A DNA stretch of 64,000 nucleotides from Rhabditoides inermis (GCA_963966185.1 CAWZYM010000151.1:939501-1003500), one strand, 5' to 3'. Counted from the stretch's first letter, positions 41,773 to 54,430 are shown. Numbers and translations are program-made. Notes: generated by a model not told the origin, from the letters alone.

Positions 41773-43490
41773 ATGTCATTTGCCTGTCTGTGGTCATCTC
41801 GCATCGGCAACTCGGCGCGTACAAAAGGCGGCCGGTGGAATGGCAGGGCAGCACTCGACTCGCCTCGTCTACTCATGTTCGCTCGCTCGATCGCGCAGGT
41901 CGGCCTCATGCCCTCTGTGGTGGCCGCCATCGGAATGGGCAGTCTGCTGCTGCCCAACAACTACGAGATGAAGGCCAAGGAGAAGAAGGAGAGCAGCACC
42001 AAGACGGCCAAGTCGGCCGTCGACGCCGACACGATCAAGAAGATCGAGGAGGGATTCGCCAAGCTGCAGGCATCGAAGGAGTGCAAGTCCCTGCTCAAGA
42101 AGCACCTCACCAAGGACGTCGTCGACCAGCTCAAGCACAAGAAGGTACCGTATGCGTGGATTACTGTAGCTTACCGTATGCCTTGCAGACCAAGCTTGGA
42201 GCGACTCTGTATGACTGCATTCGCTCGGGAGTGTTCAACCTGGATGCTGGAGTGGGAGTGTACGCCCCGGATGCCGAGTCGTACAAGGTGTTCGCCCCGC
42301 TGTTCGATGGAATCATCAAGGAGTACCACGGATTCGCCCCCAACCAGAAGCAGCCGCCCGTCGACCTCGGCGAGGGAAAGACCAAGGTACTGTAGTACCG
42401 TATACCTAGGTGTTCTATCTACAGTATTCCAGAACTTCCCTCCTCTCGATCCCAAGGGCAAGTACATCAAGTCGACCCGCATCCGCTGCGGTCGCTCCCT
42501 GGCCGGATACCCGTTCAACCCCTGCCTCAAGCAGGACGACTACCTCGTCATGGAGAAGAAGGTCTCCGACGCATTCAAGAGCTACAACGACAAGGAGCTC
42601 CAGGTACGGTGACGCCACCGGTTACTGTAGCCTACCGTATTCCTAGGGCAAGTACTACCCGCTCGACGGCATGAAGAAGGAGGTGCAGAAGCAGCTGATC
42701 GCTGACCACTTCCTGTTCAAGGAGGGAGACCGCCATCTCCAGGTGGGTTCGGCGAGCTCCGCCCTTTGACCACGCCCCTTTGCAGCACGCCAACGCGTGC
42801 AACTTCTGGCCGAAGGGACGCGGCATCTACCACAACAACGACAAGACGTTCCTGATCTGGGTGAACGAGGAGGACCACATGAGGATCATCTCCATGGAGA
42901 ACGGATCCGACGTCGGCAAGGTGCTCGACAGGCTCATCCGCGGAGTCAAGGTATGTTTGGCCCGCCCCTTCTGGACAAGCCCACCATTGTTCTATTGTTT
43001 ATGCCAAATTGGAAACAAGCTACGATATCCTTCGTGCCAGCCACGCCTCCTCTAACCCCGCCTCCCCTTTTCAGCACATCGAGAAGCAGGTGCCGTTCTC
43101 TCGCGACGAGCGTCTCGGCTGGCTCACCTTCTGCCCCACCAACCTCGGATCGACGGTGCGCGCCTCTGTCCACATCGCCCTGCCCAAGCTGGCCGCCAAG
43201 AAGGACTTCATCGTGAGTGGCATACTGTAGAAGCGCTGGAGCTCGCTAATCCTAAACCCGTCGATTCCAGCAAATCTGCGACAAGCTGAACCTGCAGGTG
43301 CGCGGCATTCACGGAGAGCACTCCGAGTCGGAGGGAGGCGTGTTCGACATCTCCAACAGGTGTGTTATCGATTGATTATCGATTGATATCGATTGATTGC
43401 AGGGCTCGCCTGGGTCTGTCTGAGTACGAGGCTGTGAAGCAGATGTACGACGGAGTGAAGGAGCTGATCAGGCTGGAGGAGGCTCTGTAG
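41773..43490 (+). CDS. Arginine kinase
   Basis: Phosphagen kinase: ATP + L-arginine to ADP + phosphoarginine, an ATP buffer in muscle and neurons. Exons 41773-42144, 42189-42386, 42433-42603, 42647-42742, 42786-42950, 43075-43212, 43271-43359 and 43403-43490 give 438 residues. N-terminal guanidino kinase domain includes the specificity loop [13 protein letters not shown]; the catalytic domain has [25 protein letters not shown] and CPTNLGST with the reactive Cys (codon 43131-43133). It is about 80 residues longer than a standard 355-residue enzyme because of an N-terminal extension ([20 protein letters not shown]); an alternative start at 41875 (MFARSIAQ) would be shorter, and the extension could be a targeting sequence. 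Very short introns carry TACTGTAG/TACCGTA motifs. No defects seen. Confidence 0.95.
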
Positions 43491-43758
43491 AGGGACACAC
43501 AAGACATGACAAGCCACCCACATAAGCATCGACTCATCTGTTCACCGATTCACATTGATACTCATAAATAGATGCGAGATGCGAGGTGTTTGATTGTATT
43601 GTTGTTTGCAACGAAAGTTGGTAGTCTCATAGAATGGGTGGGTTTTTTTGGCCCAGGCTATCACTCCTTTCAAACAAAACTGGGTTACAAAGTTACAAAG
43701 TGTGCTGGGATGATATGTGGTCCCGTAAGTGTGTTGAATAACTTTACACAACGACACA

Positions 43759-43764
43759 ATAAAT
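43759..43764 (+). terminator. Possible poly(A) signal of arginine kinase
   Basis: AATAAA about 270 nt after the stop codon. The rest of 43491-44179 is spacer without coding evidence. Confidence 0.4.
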
Positions 43765-44179
43765 CTAACATCAGAATACTTCGCCCAGAACATTTTTCGC
43801 GCCGTCATTTTCCGCGCCAGTATAGTCACGCAGTCCGAGAACAGTGCGTGTAGCCAATTGAATTGGTATACAAAAAATCTGCGATGTTGCCGTTTTATTT
43901 TTCACATGCGCCAAACATCGCTCTTCTTCATTTCACTACCATACGGTGACAGTTGTCTGATAGTGGTTCTTGTGGTGCATGGAGAGTGCATGTGATTGTG
44001 TGGCCATTCGAATGGAGGCTGCGGGAGAGCGGCGCAGACTGCGCAGAGGAGGATGGAACACCCACAGGATCACGCTGAAAAGGTGTTTCCACCGGATGAT
44101 ATAGAACTGGAAGAGTTATTATCAGAACAATCACTATATAGTGTGCACTGATTTACGCAAACAACTACATGCTAATCAA

Positions 44180-45769
44180 TTAATAAACAGTAACAAAAAT
44201 ATAAACTCGCCCATAGTTTGCGTAGCTCATCAGCCATCCTATACTGGTGGCGAGGAATGTGGTGAGGCGGGTGTGTGTGAGGGGCGCGATCAGGTGGTAC
44301 GACGCCTGCACCAACATCACATTGCACGTGGTGAGACAGGCCTGTAGATACATATCACTTAGTATTCTGTTGTCTCTCTTACGCAAAACCTTTGCACATT
44401 CGCTCCAAGTGTTTGTTCATTTTTTGCCTTTTCGCCCCATTGTTGGTTTGCGAATCTCGCTTCGTAACTTCAGGTAAGTACGTATAAAAAACTCACTAGC
44501 TTGAGAAACGTGAGTTCGACCTTGCGCAGATTGCTGTTCTTGTTCTGAAATCCAAATCACATCTTACCACTCAACTCCCCTCCCTCCCCTCTTCGCTCCC
44601 TCTCTCCTCTCACCGTCTTCAACTTGACCATGGCCACCAGATTGACGACTATCATGCCAGTCATGCACACGTTTCCCTCGTAGAAGTCGAATGTGGAGAT
44701 GGCCTTGCTGCAGTCGGTGTCGATGTTGTAGTTCCAGAACCACTCGTCCACGTAGAAGCGCATCGCGCACGCGTCTACTCAAGAGGGATTATGATTAGTT
44801 TGGTTTAATATGACATTAATGATTTTATAATAGTCAGTAACACACTAATATTTGTGTTTGTATATTTATACAAACAAACAATACGAACCCGCGAGTGTGA
44901 TGGCCTCTCTCGCGAGTGCCAATGGCACTACTCCGATGGAGAGAGCGAGTGTGTTGCGGACTGTGAACGCGCGCGCGTAGAACACTGGGAAGAAGACGGC
45001 TGGAAAATCATACATCCTTAACTGTAAATCATACATTCGGTGTATTCGGTAGTTCAAGGAGATGTTTTCTATGTTTTCTTTAAAAAAAGGTTTCTTGTTT
45101 TGCTCGAAATCACGCTCACCGCACAGTCGATTGCACGATATGAGCACCTCTATGAACAGTCCGTACGTATAGCAGTTCAGAGCCATCCAGCTGAAGTACT
45201 TGTCCCTGCCGGTCACGTGCCTCAAAACATGACTAGACTAACTCAGAATTACAAATCAGCAACCGACAGAATGTGAAAGCTTTTTCAATGGAGAAGTATT
45301 ATGTGTCTGCAGTATAAAATACTGATCGTGCTAGAGATAACTATAAAATGATTTAAAAAAGGTTTACACACACAACACACACCCAACTAGTGCGGGCACG
45401 GTCCAGAGAGTGAGTGAGACTTGACCGACGCAGTCTGACAGGAGGTGAGCTGCGCACAGCACACCAAAGGACGAGCGGTACTGGAAACGGAAGGTATGGT
45501 GAGTCGACGGATACGAAATCATTCGGTGTATTCGGTAGTGTTTTTCGGGACGAGTTTCGTGATTGTAGCTTCCAGCACACCTTGCTGATTCGCGATCCAT
45601 TCCTCAGCACTATGATGGCGGAGACAAGACCGTAGAATGATACCTGAAGTCAATTTTTACACTATTAGTTTTAATATAAAGAATGAAAGTGAAATATATA
45701 GGAATACCTTACCGTACAAGTGATCGCGGCTGGAGTGATGGGATTTTCAGTGAAACCAGTTAGTTCCAT
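44180..45769 (-). CDS. Serpentine chemoreceptor, srx-like 7TM GPCR
   Basis: Eight exons on the minus strand fit one frame: 45769-45713, 45643-45581, 45480-45383, 45220-45120, 44999-44889, 44774-44614, 44544-44497 and 44341-44180 (266 residues). Features of the Srx type: TM1 VSFYGLVSAIIVLRNGSRIS, TM2 FGVLCAAHLLSDCVGQV, TM3 LNCYTYGLFIEVLISCNRLC, FYARAFTVRNTLALSIGV, a Cys-rich extracellular loop DTDCSKAISTFDFYEGN, TM5 MTGMIVVNLVAMVKLK and NLRKVELTFLK before TM6. The last exon reads through TM7 to TAA at 44180-44182. Exon 44774 could start 3 nt earlier (alternative AG). It is slightly short for the family; the subfamily assignment is tentative. On the opposite strand to the arginine kinase gene, tail to tail. 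Confidence 0.75.
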
Positions 45770-47084
45770 TTGAAAAGTGTCTGAAATATGTTACAGTTAT
45801 AAAGTAATGGAGAAGAAGTAACGTAAATCCTGGGTGGATTCCATGACACAAACAATAACTCATCAATTAGGAAGCACATACTAGGTCTCGCAGGAACAAT
45901 TAGCAACAATCTCAAAAGCATCTGGAGATGTGTTTTAGAAGAAAATCTACGATATGATGGAAATCCTGTAATCAGATGACATTTGTTTTTGTCTGAAGAC
46001 TTTTTGTATCAAAATTGAAGAACATTCAGAATCGTGCTGAATTGCGAATGGAAAACAGGAAGTAGTGTTTGGTTGGGGGTGTTTCTGCAACGCGCGCCAG
46101 CCGTCCGCGCTCTATCGCACAGTAATTTCCCTTTGATGACTTGAAAAAGTGTTAATTTAAAAATGAGAACAACTTATTAGTAGTAGTTTTCACTTAGTAG
46201 TATGAACTTATGTGAAGCAGTTACACATGTTCCATGTTAGCACACATGTGAAATGTGAACTTAACTACAGAACGCTACAAGTTTTTAAAGCCAGTAAAAC
46301 AAATACGAATGATACAGTCTGATGATAAACAAGAATCAAATAGTGAATTCTCTATTCGAAGGTAGCATAGGTATGTAATCATAAAGCAGTGATTTTTCCA
46401 TGCATAGACTTTCGATCATAAACTTAATCGTAGATATTATCAGAGCAGAGATTTTTGAACTAATATCATCGAATTACTGTGCTCGTGGGGCAGACTTTGT
46501 ATTTTATCTGGATAGCTCTCAATTCATCACCAAGGTGATAAATTGGTAGTAGTTAGTAGTAGTTTGCTCTGAACTCGTGATAAAATTATACGTAACTCAC
46601 TTCCCACGTGTTTGGCAGTTTTCAATAGCGCAATTATGTGGTGTCAATTGCGCAATTACTTCAAAAGCCGTGTCATGAGTCAGGATCGTGATTATATTGA
46701 AAATGTAATTGAGAATATCTAATTATTGTGTGGGGGAAGGGCGCACCTCAAGATAGGAAGTATAATATTATTTTTCATCAAATATTGCACTTGCTTTGAA
46801 CAATGGCAAACTCATTGAAACTGATACTGAACACGCGAAGGGATTTGACAAAAATACAACAATACCGCTTATAATTGGTCTACGTCAACAGATTATAAAA
46901 CCTTGGTTTGCTTGAATATTTCTTCAATCGCCTTTTCGCTGTTCTTAGATTACTGACACCCGAAAGCTCGACCTATGTATGTAATATGATCGAGTCGGTC
47001 ATATACATACTACATCATTGATCGCTTCAGTACAGTCCAAGTTGCTCTGCCTGTGAGCGAACCGAGAAAGGCAGACATGGATGG

Positions 47085-47330
47085 CGCTGAAGCCGTTCAC
47101 TGTGAGACGATAAGGAGTAGCCAAATAGGCCTGTTGAGAGTGCATATAGTCGGTAGCTTGGTAGCTCGCGGATTTTTGGATTCGCAAAACAATGGTGACG
47201 AATGGATCGACCGGGAGCAAGTATGCAAATGGACGCGAGAAGTTCGAGAACGTTCGACGGTAGAGGCAACGTGGTCCATAAGGCTCACGCGTTCGAGGAT
47301 GGAACAAGGCCGCATACTCTATAAGGAAGA
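47085..47330. repeat. Dispersed repeat, copy 1 (with 54553-54780)
   Basis: Shared blocks with 54553-54780: GAAGCCGTTCACTGTGAGAC, GAAGTTCGAGAACGTTCGA / GAAAGTTCGAGAACGTTCGA, GTGGTCCATAA.GCTCACGC, GTTCGAGGATGGA and CCGCATACTCTATA. No coding capacity recognised. Its ends could not be fixed. Confidence 0.85.
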
Positions 47331-47740
47331 AAAAAAATATTCTTGAAGAATGCTACCAAATGTATGATGCTTTGCTATAGGGAGCAATACCCTCCGACGA
47401 CCCATGCGGGGACAAAAAAAACTAAACCTTTGTAACATTCCCACGCATCGATGTGTCTTTCGAAATTAAATGGCACAATTCCCTCAGTAAATCAGTGATT
47501 GGAGCGCCCCGCAACGCAGCTGCAACTTCTTCTGTCCTACATCACTGCCACACCTTGCCTCAATCCGACTATCACCCCTTGAATGTAACGAACGCATTTG
47601 CGTATTGGTAAATCTGGTCTTTTTGTGGTTCATATTGTGGGCGTGGGCCCGCAAATAGGTTCCACTATTTCCACGAGAGACATTAGGGTGGTTAGACAGA
47701 ACCCATTTGATGATCTTTTCAATTTAAAAAAACAACAACG

Positions 47741-47811
47741 TAGTTATCCAAAATCGACCCGGCGAACCGCGGTTTGCTCTGCGAAAACGTTACCACTACG
47801 GCACGAGGTCA
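47741..47811 (-). mobile_element. tRNA-like SINE head
   Basis: On the minus strand GTGCCGTAGTGGTAACG resembles an A box and GGGTCGATTTTGG a B box at tRNA-like spacing. Mismatches and the lack of a closing acceptor stem argue for a tRNA-derived SINE rather than a gene. Confidence 0.45.
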
Positions 47812-48440
47812 TTAGAGAGAGCCTATTATATGAGAATATGAATTCGTATCGTTTCAATTTTCACTCACTCAGCCACGTGCCGTACGTGCTCGCTCGATAC
47901 GATCGGTCTGGACCCGACAGATTCCGAATCCGAACCTCGTTTCTCTTCTGAAACATTTGTCATAGATGTATGTATGTATGTCCTTTCACACAACATCGTG
48001 TTCTATTTTCTATCAGACCTCGGCGCCCTGTTTCACTACGCAAATCAACTGCGTGCTGGATGTAACGAATGCCATCGAATACTATCTCTCATTCTTCGTA
48101 AGATTTTCCTTTGTTCTAGTGTATTGAGTTCCATACTTTTTTTTTAGTTAAATGGAAAACAAACAAAACTCGGGCTTCACAGCTTTTGGATCGAAGACCG
48201 CACTTTAAAGCAACAGAGGCGCTTAGTTTTTGACTTTGGTTTATGGCTTGACCCATAGAAACACGAAACAATCAAAGAAAACGCGAAAAAACGGCGTTTC
48301 CTCGTTACCTACACGCTTACCAAAATGTGCACGTGCGAAGCTTGGTAAGGCGAATTCAAACTTCGCGCCAAAATGCTTATCGTAAAGTTGAGCTCTGTGC
48401 GCATCTCGTCGATATGAGGTTGTCAGAACAAGTCGTTATA

Positions 48441-48510
48441 GTGTTGTGGTAACGCTCACGGTTTGTGAACCATACTATGCCAGTTCGATTCCCGCCACGT
48501 GCAAACAGTT
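48441..48510 (+). mobile_element. tRNA-like SINE head
   Basis: GTGTTGTGGTAACGCTCACG (A-box-like) and CCAGTTCGATTCCCG (B-box-like) at tRNA spacing. Related in style to the elements at 15202 and 47741; a real tRNA gene cannot be excluded without folding, but the acceptor ends do not pair convincingly. Confidence 0.45.
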
Positions 48511-49019
48511 TTGCCAAGTTCTCATAAGTGAATTTCGATGAATCTTGGTAACGCTAAACGCCCCTGTGCCTTTAACTTCGTTTGGTTTTGAGAAACAGTT
48601 TCATGTAAACACATACGTTTCAAGCAAACTGTATCAGCATTTCTGGAGTGTGACAATGAATAATGGAAGTACAAGGCGAACCCATCACATCGTACTAGTG
48701 CGTGGGAGAATCGTCCATCACTATGCGTCATGCTTTTTTTCGTGGAGAATAAACACTTTGCATTTCATTTCGGTTGCTTTCGGAGACCATCATGAACTCA
48801 CAACGAAAACCACCCACAATAAAGCTATACCCGTATAAAATTATCCGCCGAGCTCCTACCATCTATCAACTCCTACCATCATTGAAAAAAATAATCTGTA
48901 GCATTTTTAAAAAAAAACATTCATAATTATTAACGGAAAGGACGAATGCACTGAGTAGTATGATGCAAGTATAAGCGTTTCCATTAAGCAGCTAGGCGAA
49001 TGGGTCGTCGGTCTATTGG

Positions 49020-49744
49020 ATGTGCACCGTATCTTTGATCTGACAGCTGACACTCGCCCAGAACTCCTCGTGCGTCTCCCTCCACATTCCTGAGGCGATC
49101 GCTTTACTGGGATCCATACTGTCCATAGGAGAGTCGTAGCGAGGACGCGCCCCCACCGGACACGAAAACGCTGCAACAGCCGATCTCTCTCTCTCTCTCT
49201 CTCTCTCTCTCCCAACATATCTCTCAATGAATATCTCCAGCGTATCGTCGTTGACGCACGGCGCCTGGAACACGTCTCCGCACATTTCCAGCACTCCACG
49301 AGACACCAGACAAAGAGAATGACGCGTCTAGTACTTGAGAACCGATCAAACGATAATCGAACGATACCTCCGTAGGTCCAAAAGAGGGATGATATTGTTA
49401 TGAACGATGCACATGGGCAAGAGATAGAGAGGGAAGTCTTTCGGGCCGAGGTCCAGATCGTTACAAACAACATATTCGATTCTTTTTATCCAAATCACAC
49501 TAATAATATGTACATTACGTACCAGAACGTCGCGCAAGAATCGGAGCGTCGGCCTAGCGTCGTTGACGTCTTCCGGAGCAGAACCGTCGTCGTCGGGGAA
49601 GTGGAGGACGTCATGAGCGATGCGGGCGGCGGGACGTCGCTGGTGGCGACGGAAACAGCGCGACACCCCTGCCTCCATTGCAGGGAAATTAGGGAATGAC
49701 GGTGAAGGTGACATCATTATGTCCGCTTTTTTCATTCTGGCCAT
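49020..49744 (-). CDS. Unrecognised protein, minus strand
   Basis: The frame from ATG 49744 (MARMKKADIMMSPSP) continues with RIAHDVLHFPDDDGSAPEDV, RPTLRFLRDVL and, after a less certain segment, NDLDLGPKDFPLYLLPMC and NNIIPLLDLRR (donor at about 49371). Further downstream GVLEMCGDVFQAPCVNDD and, after a GA/CT microsatellite (49184-49211), CPVGARPRYDSPMDSMDPSK and HEEFWASVSCQIKDT to a stop at about 49018 look like exons of the same gene. I could not join the last two segments in phase, so the model is incomplete. Codon use looks coding; no family recognised. It is divergent from the LACTB-like gene, with 189 bp between the two start codons. Confidence 0.4.
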
Positions 49745-49933
49745 GAAATTCGATCACTTTCTGTTTCTATCACAAAGAATGTATGCATAGTAACTATGTA
49801 CCTACAAACTACACCAGTCGACACAGACAGTCTGTGTGGTGTGTGTTGCGATGTTTGCAAGGTGTGTTGTTATCACCTCGTTCCCTTCACTATGATAACA
49901 CTGCGTTCTCTTCTGTGTTTTTCATGTTCTACA
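49745..49933. promoter_or_regulatory. Candidate bidirectional promoter
   Basis: 189 bp between the divergent starts at 49744 (-) and 49934 (+). No TATA box is evident; the placement alone suggests a shared promoter. If the lact gene starts at the upstream ATG 49892 the spacer is 147 bp. Confidence 0.3.
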
Positions 49934-51896
49934 ATGCCGCGTCTCTCGGACATTGTCGTTGTGCTCGCATTTCTCTTCTATATCTGGCGTCCCCACCCTC
50001 CTCCTCCCATCTCTCCACGCAAATACCAACACTCAGACGATATAGAGGATATCAGACAGCAGTTTGTGTGAGTGCTATTTTTTAAACGTTTTACTATGTC
50101 GATTTAGTGCCACTTTGTACACGGAGGAAGGAGGATTGAGTTTGGCGATTCTGGAGAAAGGAAATTTGATAGTCGACTGGCATGGGGGATACGCGGACAA
50201 GTAATATCACTTTAATTATCAATTAATCATTGATTGAATAAGAGCAAACAACGTCGTTTGGACGAATGATACGTATGCGATTGCCTACTCTGCGACAAAG
50301 ATTTTTGCCGGATTGATGTTCGCTATTTTACACTCCAGAGGCAAGGTGGACTACGATGCAAAGGTAAGTGATGGATGTGTTTATGACATAAGTATTTCAT
50401 TCTTTGACCAACTTATATCCAGGTGATTGACTACTGGCCTGAATTTGGAAAACACGGCAAGGACAAGCTAACAGTGAGGGAATATCTTGATCACAAAGTG
50501 AGAGAAGTTTCACTTGTTTATTTGATTTGAAGTTTCTTTTTTCTTTCTTTTTCAGGGGGGCCTCTTGAGTTTCGGGCGAGAGTTCAGTCTCGCTGAAGCA
50601 TTGGATCCAGAAGTGGTGAAGAAGCTGATTGAAGACGTGAGTGAATTAGAGATAGAGAAAGAGAGAGCTGTGACGTCAGGCGGAGCCATTGTGGACTCCG
50701 GGCACTCGTGTCGGATACCACGCCCTCTCCTATGGATTCCTCATCGATCAGCTAATGAGGAGGGTCGATGGCCGGGGAACCACTCAGTTTTTCGTCGAAG
50801 AAATCCAAGCGAAAAGCCACGGTACTTGTTTCTTTCAAAAGATAACACGTGTGCGTGTCTGACTGATAACACTAACTATGCGGTAATCCTTATCATTTTC
50901 AGACAAGAACTTCCATATCGGTCTACCCGAACGGTTCCATAAAAACGTGGCCAAAGTCACTAATCCTGTGAGTGTGACGTCATCTTAAAATGATCAGAAA
51001 GTTTTTTTTAGTCATTCATGCAATCTATCATTGCGCACGGACGGCATCCACTACGATTCTACGAAATAATTACGACATACTTCAAATACGGCGGGCAAGC
51101 GGACATTTCCGCAAACTATCCACACTTCATGTCCGTGATGAGAATGGTATGATTAGATTCCTGGAATAAGCGAGGTTGATCAAAAGAAGACGAATATTCT
51201 CTGCTTGCAGCATGAGCTCGTAAAAACACAAAACAGTTAGAGTAACCTGTTCGGTTGTAAAACCATGTTTCGTCCATCACTTTTTTTTGAAGTTCTAATG
51301 CCGCAAAAACACCAACTTGGTAATTTACTCATATGCAGGACTTTATTCCGTACAACAGCTACGATCTGCAAGCGCTGGGGAGTGTGTCGAATCTGGGCAT
51401 AGGAACAGCCAGCGGGTTCGCGTACTGTATAAAAGCTGCCATTCAGGTATATTGTGAAGGTTATAGTGATTTTTTTTATTGCGATTGTTGATTTCATTTC
51501 AACCTAACGTTTATTTTGCAGCAAATCAGTCCAGTGGTTCTTGCCAAAATCTCGAAACCCACTGACTCTGACTTTGACACGATCATGGCTATCGAGAAGC
51601 ATTACGGTCACGGGTTTTTCTACGGACAGAGACAAGGGGTATGCACAGTTTTCAATCACAAGAAACACACGAAATAACTGTTACTTACGTTCTCAACAGA
51701 ATGACAGTGACACAAACAACTACTTAACCCACAAACATTGCAGCGATTCACAATTCGCTTCGTGGGTAACGGCATGCAGTTCGTCGAAGTGGACTTGGCG
51801 AGTGACAGGGTGGTGGTGATGCTGCGGAACGGACTCAAGCCCGGCGAGGACGGCGCGGCAGGGTACAATGCACTCGCAGACAGGGTGTTCCGATAA
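49934..51896 (+). CDS. Beta-lactamase-fold serine hydrolase (LACTB/lact family)
   Basis: Member of the beta-lactamase/PBP-like family that nematodes carry in several lact copies; substrate unknown. Exons 49934-50067, 50108-50200, 50243-50363, 50423-50497, 50556-50636, 50680-50821, 50903-50967, 51012-51146, 51339-51446, 51522-51638 and 51744-51896 give 407 residues. An N-terminal hydrophobic segment (DIVVVLAFLFYIW) makes a signal anchor likely. The catalytic SxxK is SATK in AYSATKIFAGLMF (Ser codon 50289-50291); EPLWTPGTRVGYHALSYGF holds the second-motif Tyr; GIGTASGFAYC lies where the third motif/late core is expected. Start: ATG 49934 directly before the anchor; an upstream in-frame ATG at 49892 is possible. 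No frame defects. Confidence 0.85.
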
Positions 51897-54364
51897 CCGA
51901 TAAATGCTCTCTCTTTCGCTCAAGAAATTGTCGTGTTACATGAAAATGAACGGCTCTTGCTCCTGCCGCCGTCATTCTCCACTCTCTGGATGTTTCCATT
52001 TTCTGAATTTGGACATTAGTCGAAGAATCCATGGTCGAAATATACAAAAGAAAGAATAGGTACCTTGATAGATGATATCACTGTAAACACAAAACACGTT
52101 TGCAACAAGAGTGTGTGGCACATGAATACAGACCATCAATGCATCGATGAAGCGGCCACGGTACAGTGTGCCTTAGCCGGAAGAGACGTCTCTACTTGGC
52201 TCTCTAGCAGCTGCAGCTTGCGCAGACATGGCACATGGGCATTCTTGAAACGGTGTCTCGCTTTTCTTCATGGTTTTAATTGTGATTAACCTGTAAGCCG
52301 CCAACTTGGTTTTTATAGAAGAGACTTCGACATTCTTTTAGACCGTGTTCTTATTCCAATTTACGAGAATCCCGCCCTCCAGGTTCGTGAACGATAGAAC
52401 TTACGTCAGCTTTGATGAAGTTAAAGATACATGGGCATATTTCTGACAATTTTTAATCGTTTATTGCCACTCTGCACTCTCTTCTCTTCGCTTGCTCTCT
52501 AGCACTCTCTCACATGTGCCGTCAACAAATGGCCGATGAGCGAGCAGGGCAAAAATAATAGGTCCCTATATCTTTAAAATCTAATAACGAACATTGTTAG
52601 TATATGTATTTCGAGCGTCTATTATAATTGTCGCGGTCATTGGAAACCGCGATCTCGGACAATTCTGTGTAGCCTACATGAACAGAAAACGTGAAATGTG
52701 TGAACTGTACGATACATGCACAGAGTGCCGATGTGATATCCGATCCAAAAGGAGGTGACGTAAACCCGCGTTGAGTTGCTTTTCGGCAGCTTTTATAGAA
52801 GGGAGCGCGAGAAATGTACTCTACACGTACATGCTCATGTGTAAAATCATTTACACGCAACTTTTCGTTCATACGTTTTACGTTATTTGTGAAATATCCA
52901 TTTGATTTTGATGTCTCAAGCGAATTTCGGAGAGGGAAGTTGTTCAAAAATGTATGCAACATGTACACGCTTACCGAATGTACGCTACACGTACACGTAA
53001 ATGTACAGAACATGGCTTCGCGAGGTATTGTACGACGGAGTGTACGTGTTACATACATAGTTGGCGCGCGTACAATACATAGAATTTATCGAGGCGCGGC
53101 CACGCCCCCGCCAATCTCTAGCTATCGAATCCCCTCTCTCCATCACCACTCGCTAGAAGACCAACCACTAGATCTTACTAAGCCAAACCACAACGCGACA
53201 AGTAACATCACATATTTATTACAGGTCACATTGCTCGGGGAGGGAAGAGGCTATTGTGGTACGTACGGGTGTTTCACTGGCGTGCCTACAAGGGTGGACT
53301 GGTGGGAATTGTATCATTATCAAGTGTTGTGTGTCTGTATTCGAAATCCACTGAACCGCCCTCACTGACCAGGCGACGCAGATGAATTCACAAGATCTTC
53401 CTCGTTGCGAGGATCGCCGCTGTCTCAAAACCCGCTACGAATAGCAACATGTTCCACCTCACACTTGCGAAACATGTGAACGATCGAACCCTTTTTATCG
53501 AAGTGAAGTTGGGGGGGGGGAACTGTGATTGAGGCTCTCGGTCCCGTATCTAACGTTAAAACCGGTTCAGCAAGACGAAATCTATTCATCAGCCAGCCTA
53601 GGGAAGATGCTATCTAAAAAAACGTCGACGACAGCGAGAGCCAGAGTGGAGCCAACGACGCTTTCGGCATTATCATGAACCCAATAAACCCTCTTTTTTC
53701 TAGAAGTTTCTGCCACACAATGTTGAGTAGCGATATCTCTTCACCACGTTCTCTTCTGGCATTTCTGATAAGCTCGAATTTTGTTTTGTGCGTGATAAAA
53801 GTCGTAAAACTTGTGTGTGGTTTCGAGTCACACGTGGCGATCCATACGCGCATACGCCAGTGCCTGCCAACGACATGCTCAAAGGTAGGGTGGAATGTTA
53901 ATAGACCCTGTTATTTATCTCGAAGAGGTACTCAGAAGTTGTCTAATCAAAACCTACTCACTAATTCAGCAACATTCTGTAATTGGAGTGATGAGCCGGA
54001 ATATCACCGAGATGATCACGTAATTTTAGCAAAACGAACGATTAAAACGTGTTCACTACTTAAAAAACCGGTACGTATTGTCCATATATCCTTTTAGTCA
54101 CTCACTAGTGCCAATAAGTGCGGATTGTGATGACGAAACATAGGTGAAAACGTATGGCGTATTTTTTCTGTTAGAATGAACGTTTGTCAGACATTGTGGG
54201 AAATCTTCTCATCAGACATTGTGGGAAATCTTCTCATTTTCCCGTCCCCGCGAGAGGTTGCCTCTTCCCGCGCTCCCTCGAATGACCACCCGACGACAAT
54301 GAAAGTCAACGCCAACGCCGCTTGGATATAAGGTTTCATGGAGTATCGACTAATTCTCAAATTG

Positions 54365-54430
54365 AAGCCGCTCACTGTGAGGCTTCCACAGGCTTATGAG
54401 GCAACGCCTAATAAGCCTGTGGAAGTGCAA
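54365..54430. repeat. Hairpin next to a repeat fragment
   Basis: CTTCCACAGGCTTATGAGGC and GCCTAATAAGCCTGTGGAAG form an imperfect stem of about 20 bp. The block starts with GAAGCCGCTCACTGTGAGGC, nearly the same as the start of the repeats at 47085 and 54553, so it is probably the end of another family member. Confidence 0.6.

Larger units (their letters stand above)
45770..48990. other. Gene-poor, repeat-rich spacer
   Basis: 3.2 kb AT-rich stretch with no coding frame that shows domain or codon evidence. It holds a dispersed repeat (47085-47330) and two tRNA-like SINE heads (47741-47811 and 48441-48510), and otherwise nothing I can identify. Confidence 0.6.

Noticed and set aside
43928..44134. 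A further 3' exon of the srx-like gene
   Set aside because: Joining it would create an immediate stop; the exon 44341-44180 already reads through TM7 to a stop.
52814..53368. 184-codon plus-strand frame
   Set aside because: Composition reflects TACACGTACA-type repeats; no homology recognised and no support from exon structure.
53675..54097. 140-codon plus-strand frame
   Set aside because: AT-rich, no domain, isolated between repeats.
54240..54290. An eleventh copy of the retroelement hairpin (GAGAGGTTGCCTCTTCCCGCG)
   Set aside because: Resembles the motif but the stem spacing differs and the flanks do not match; likely chance.
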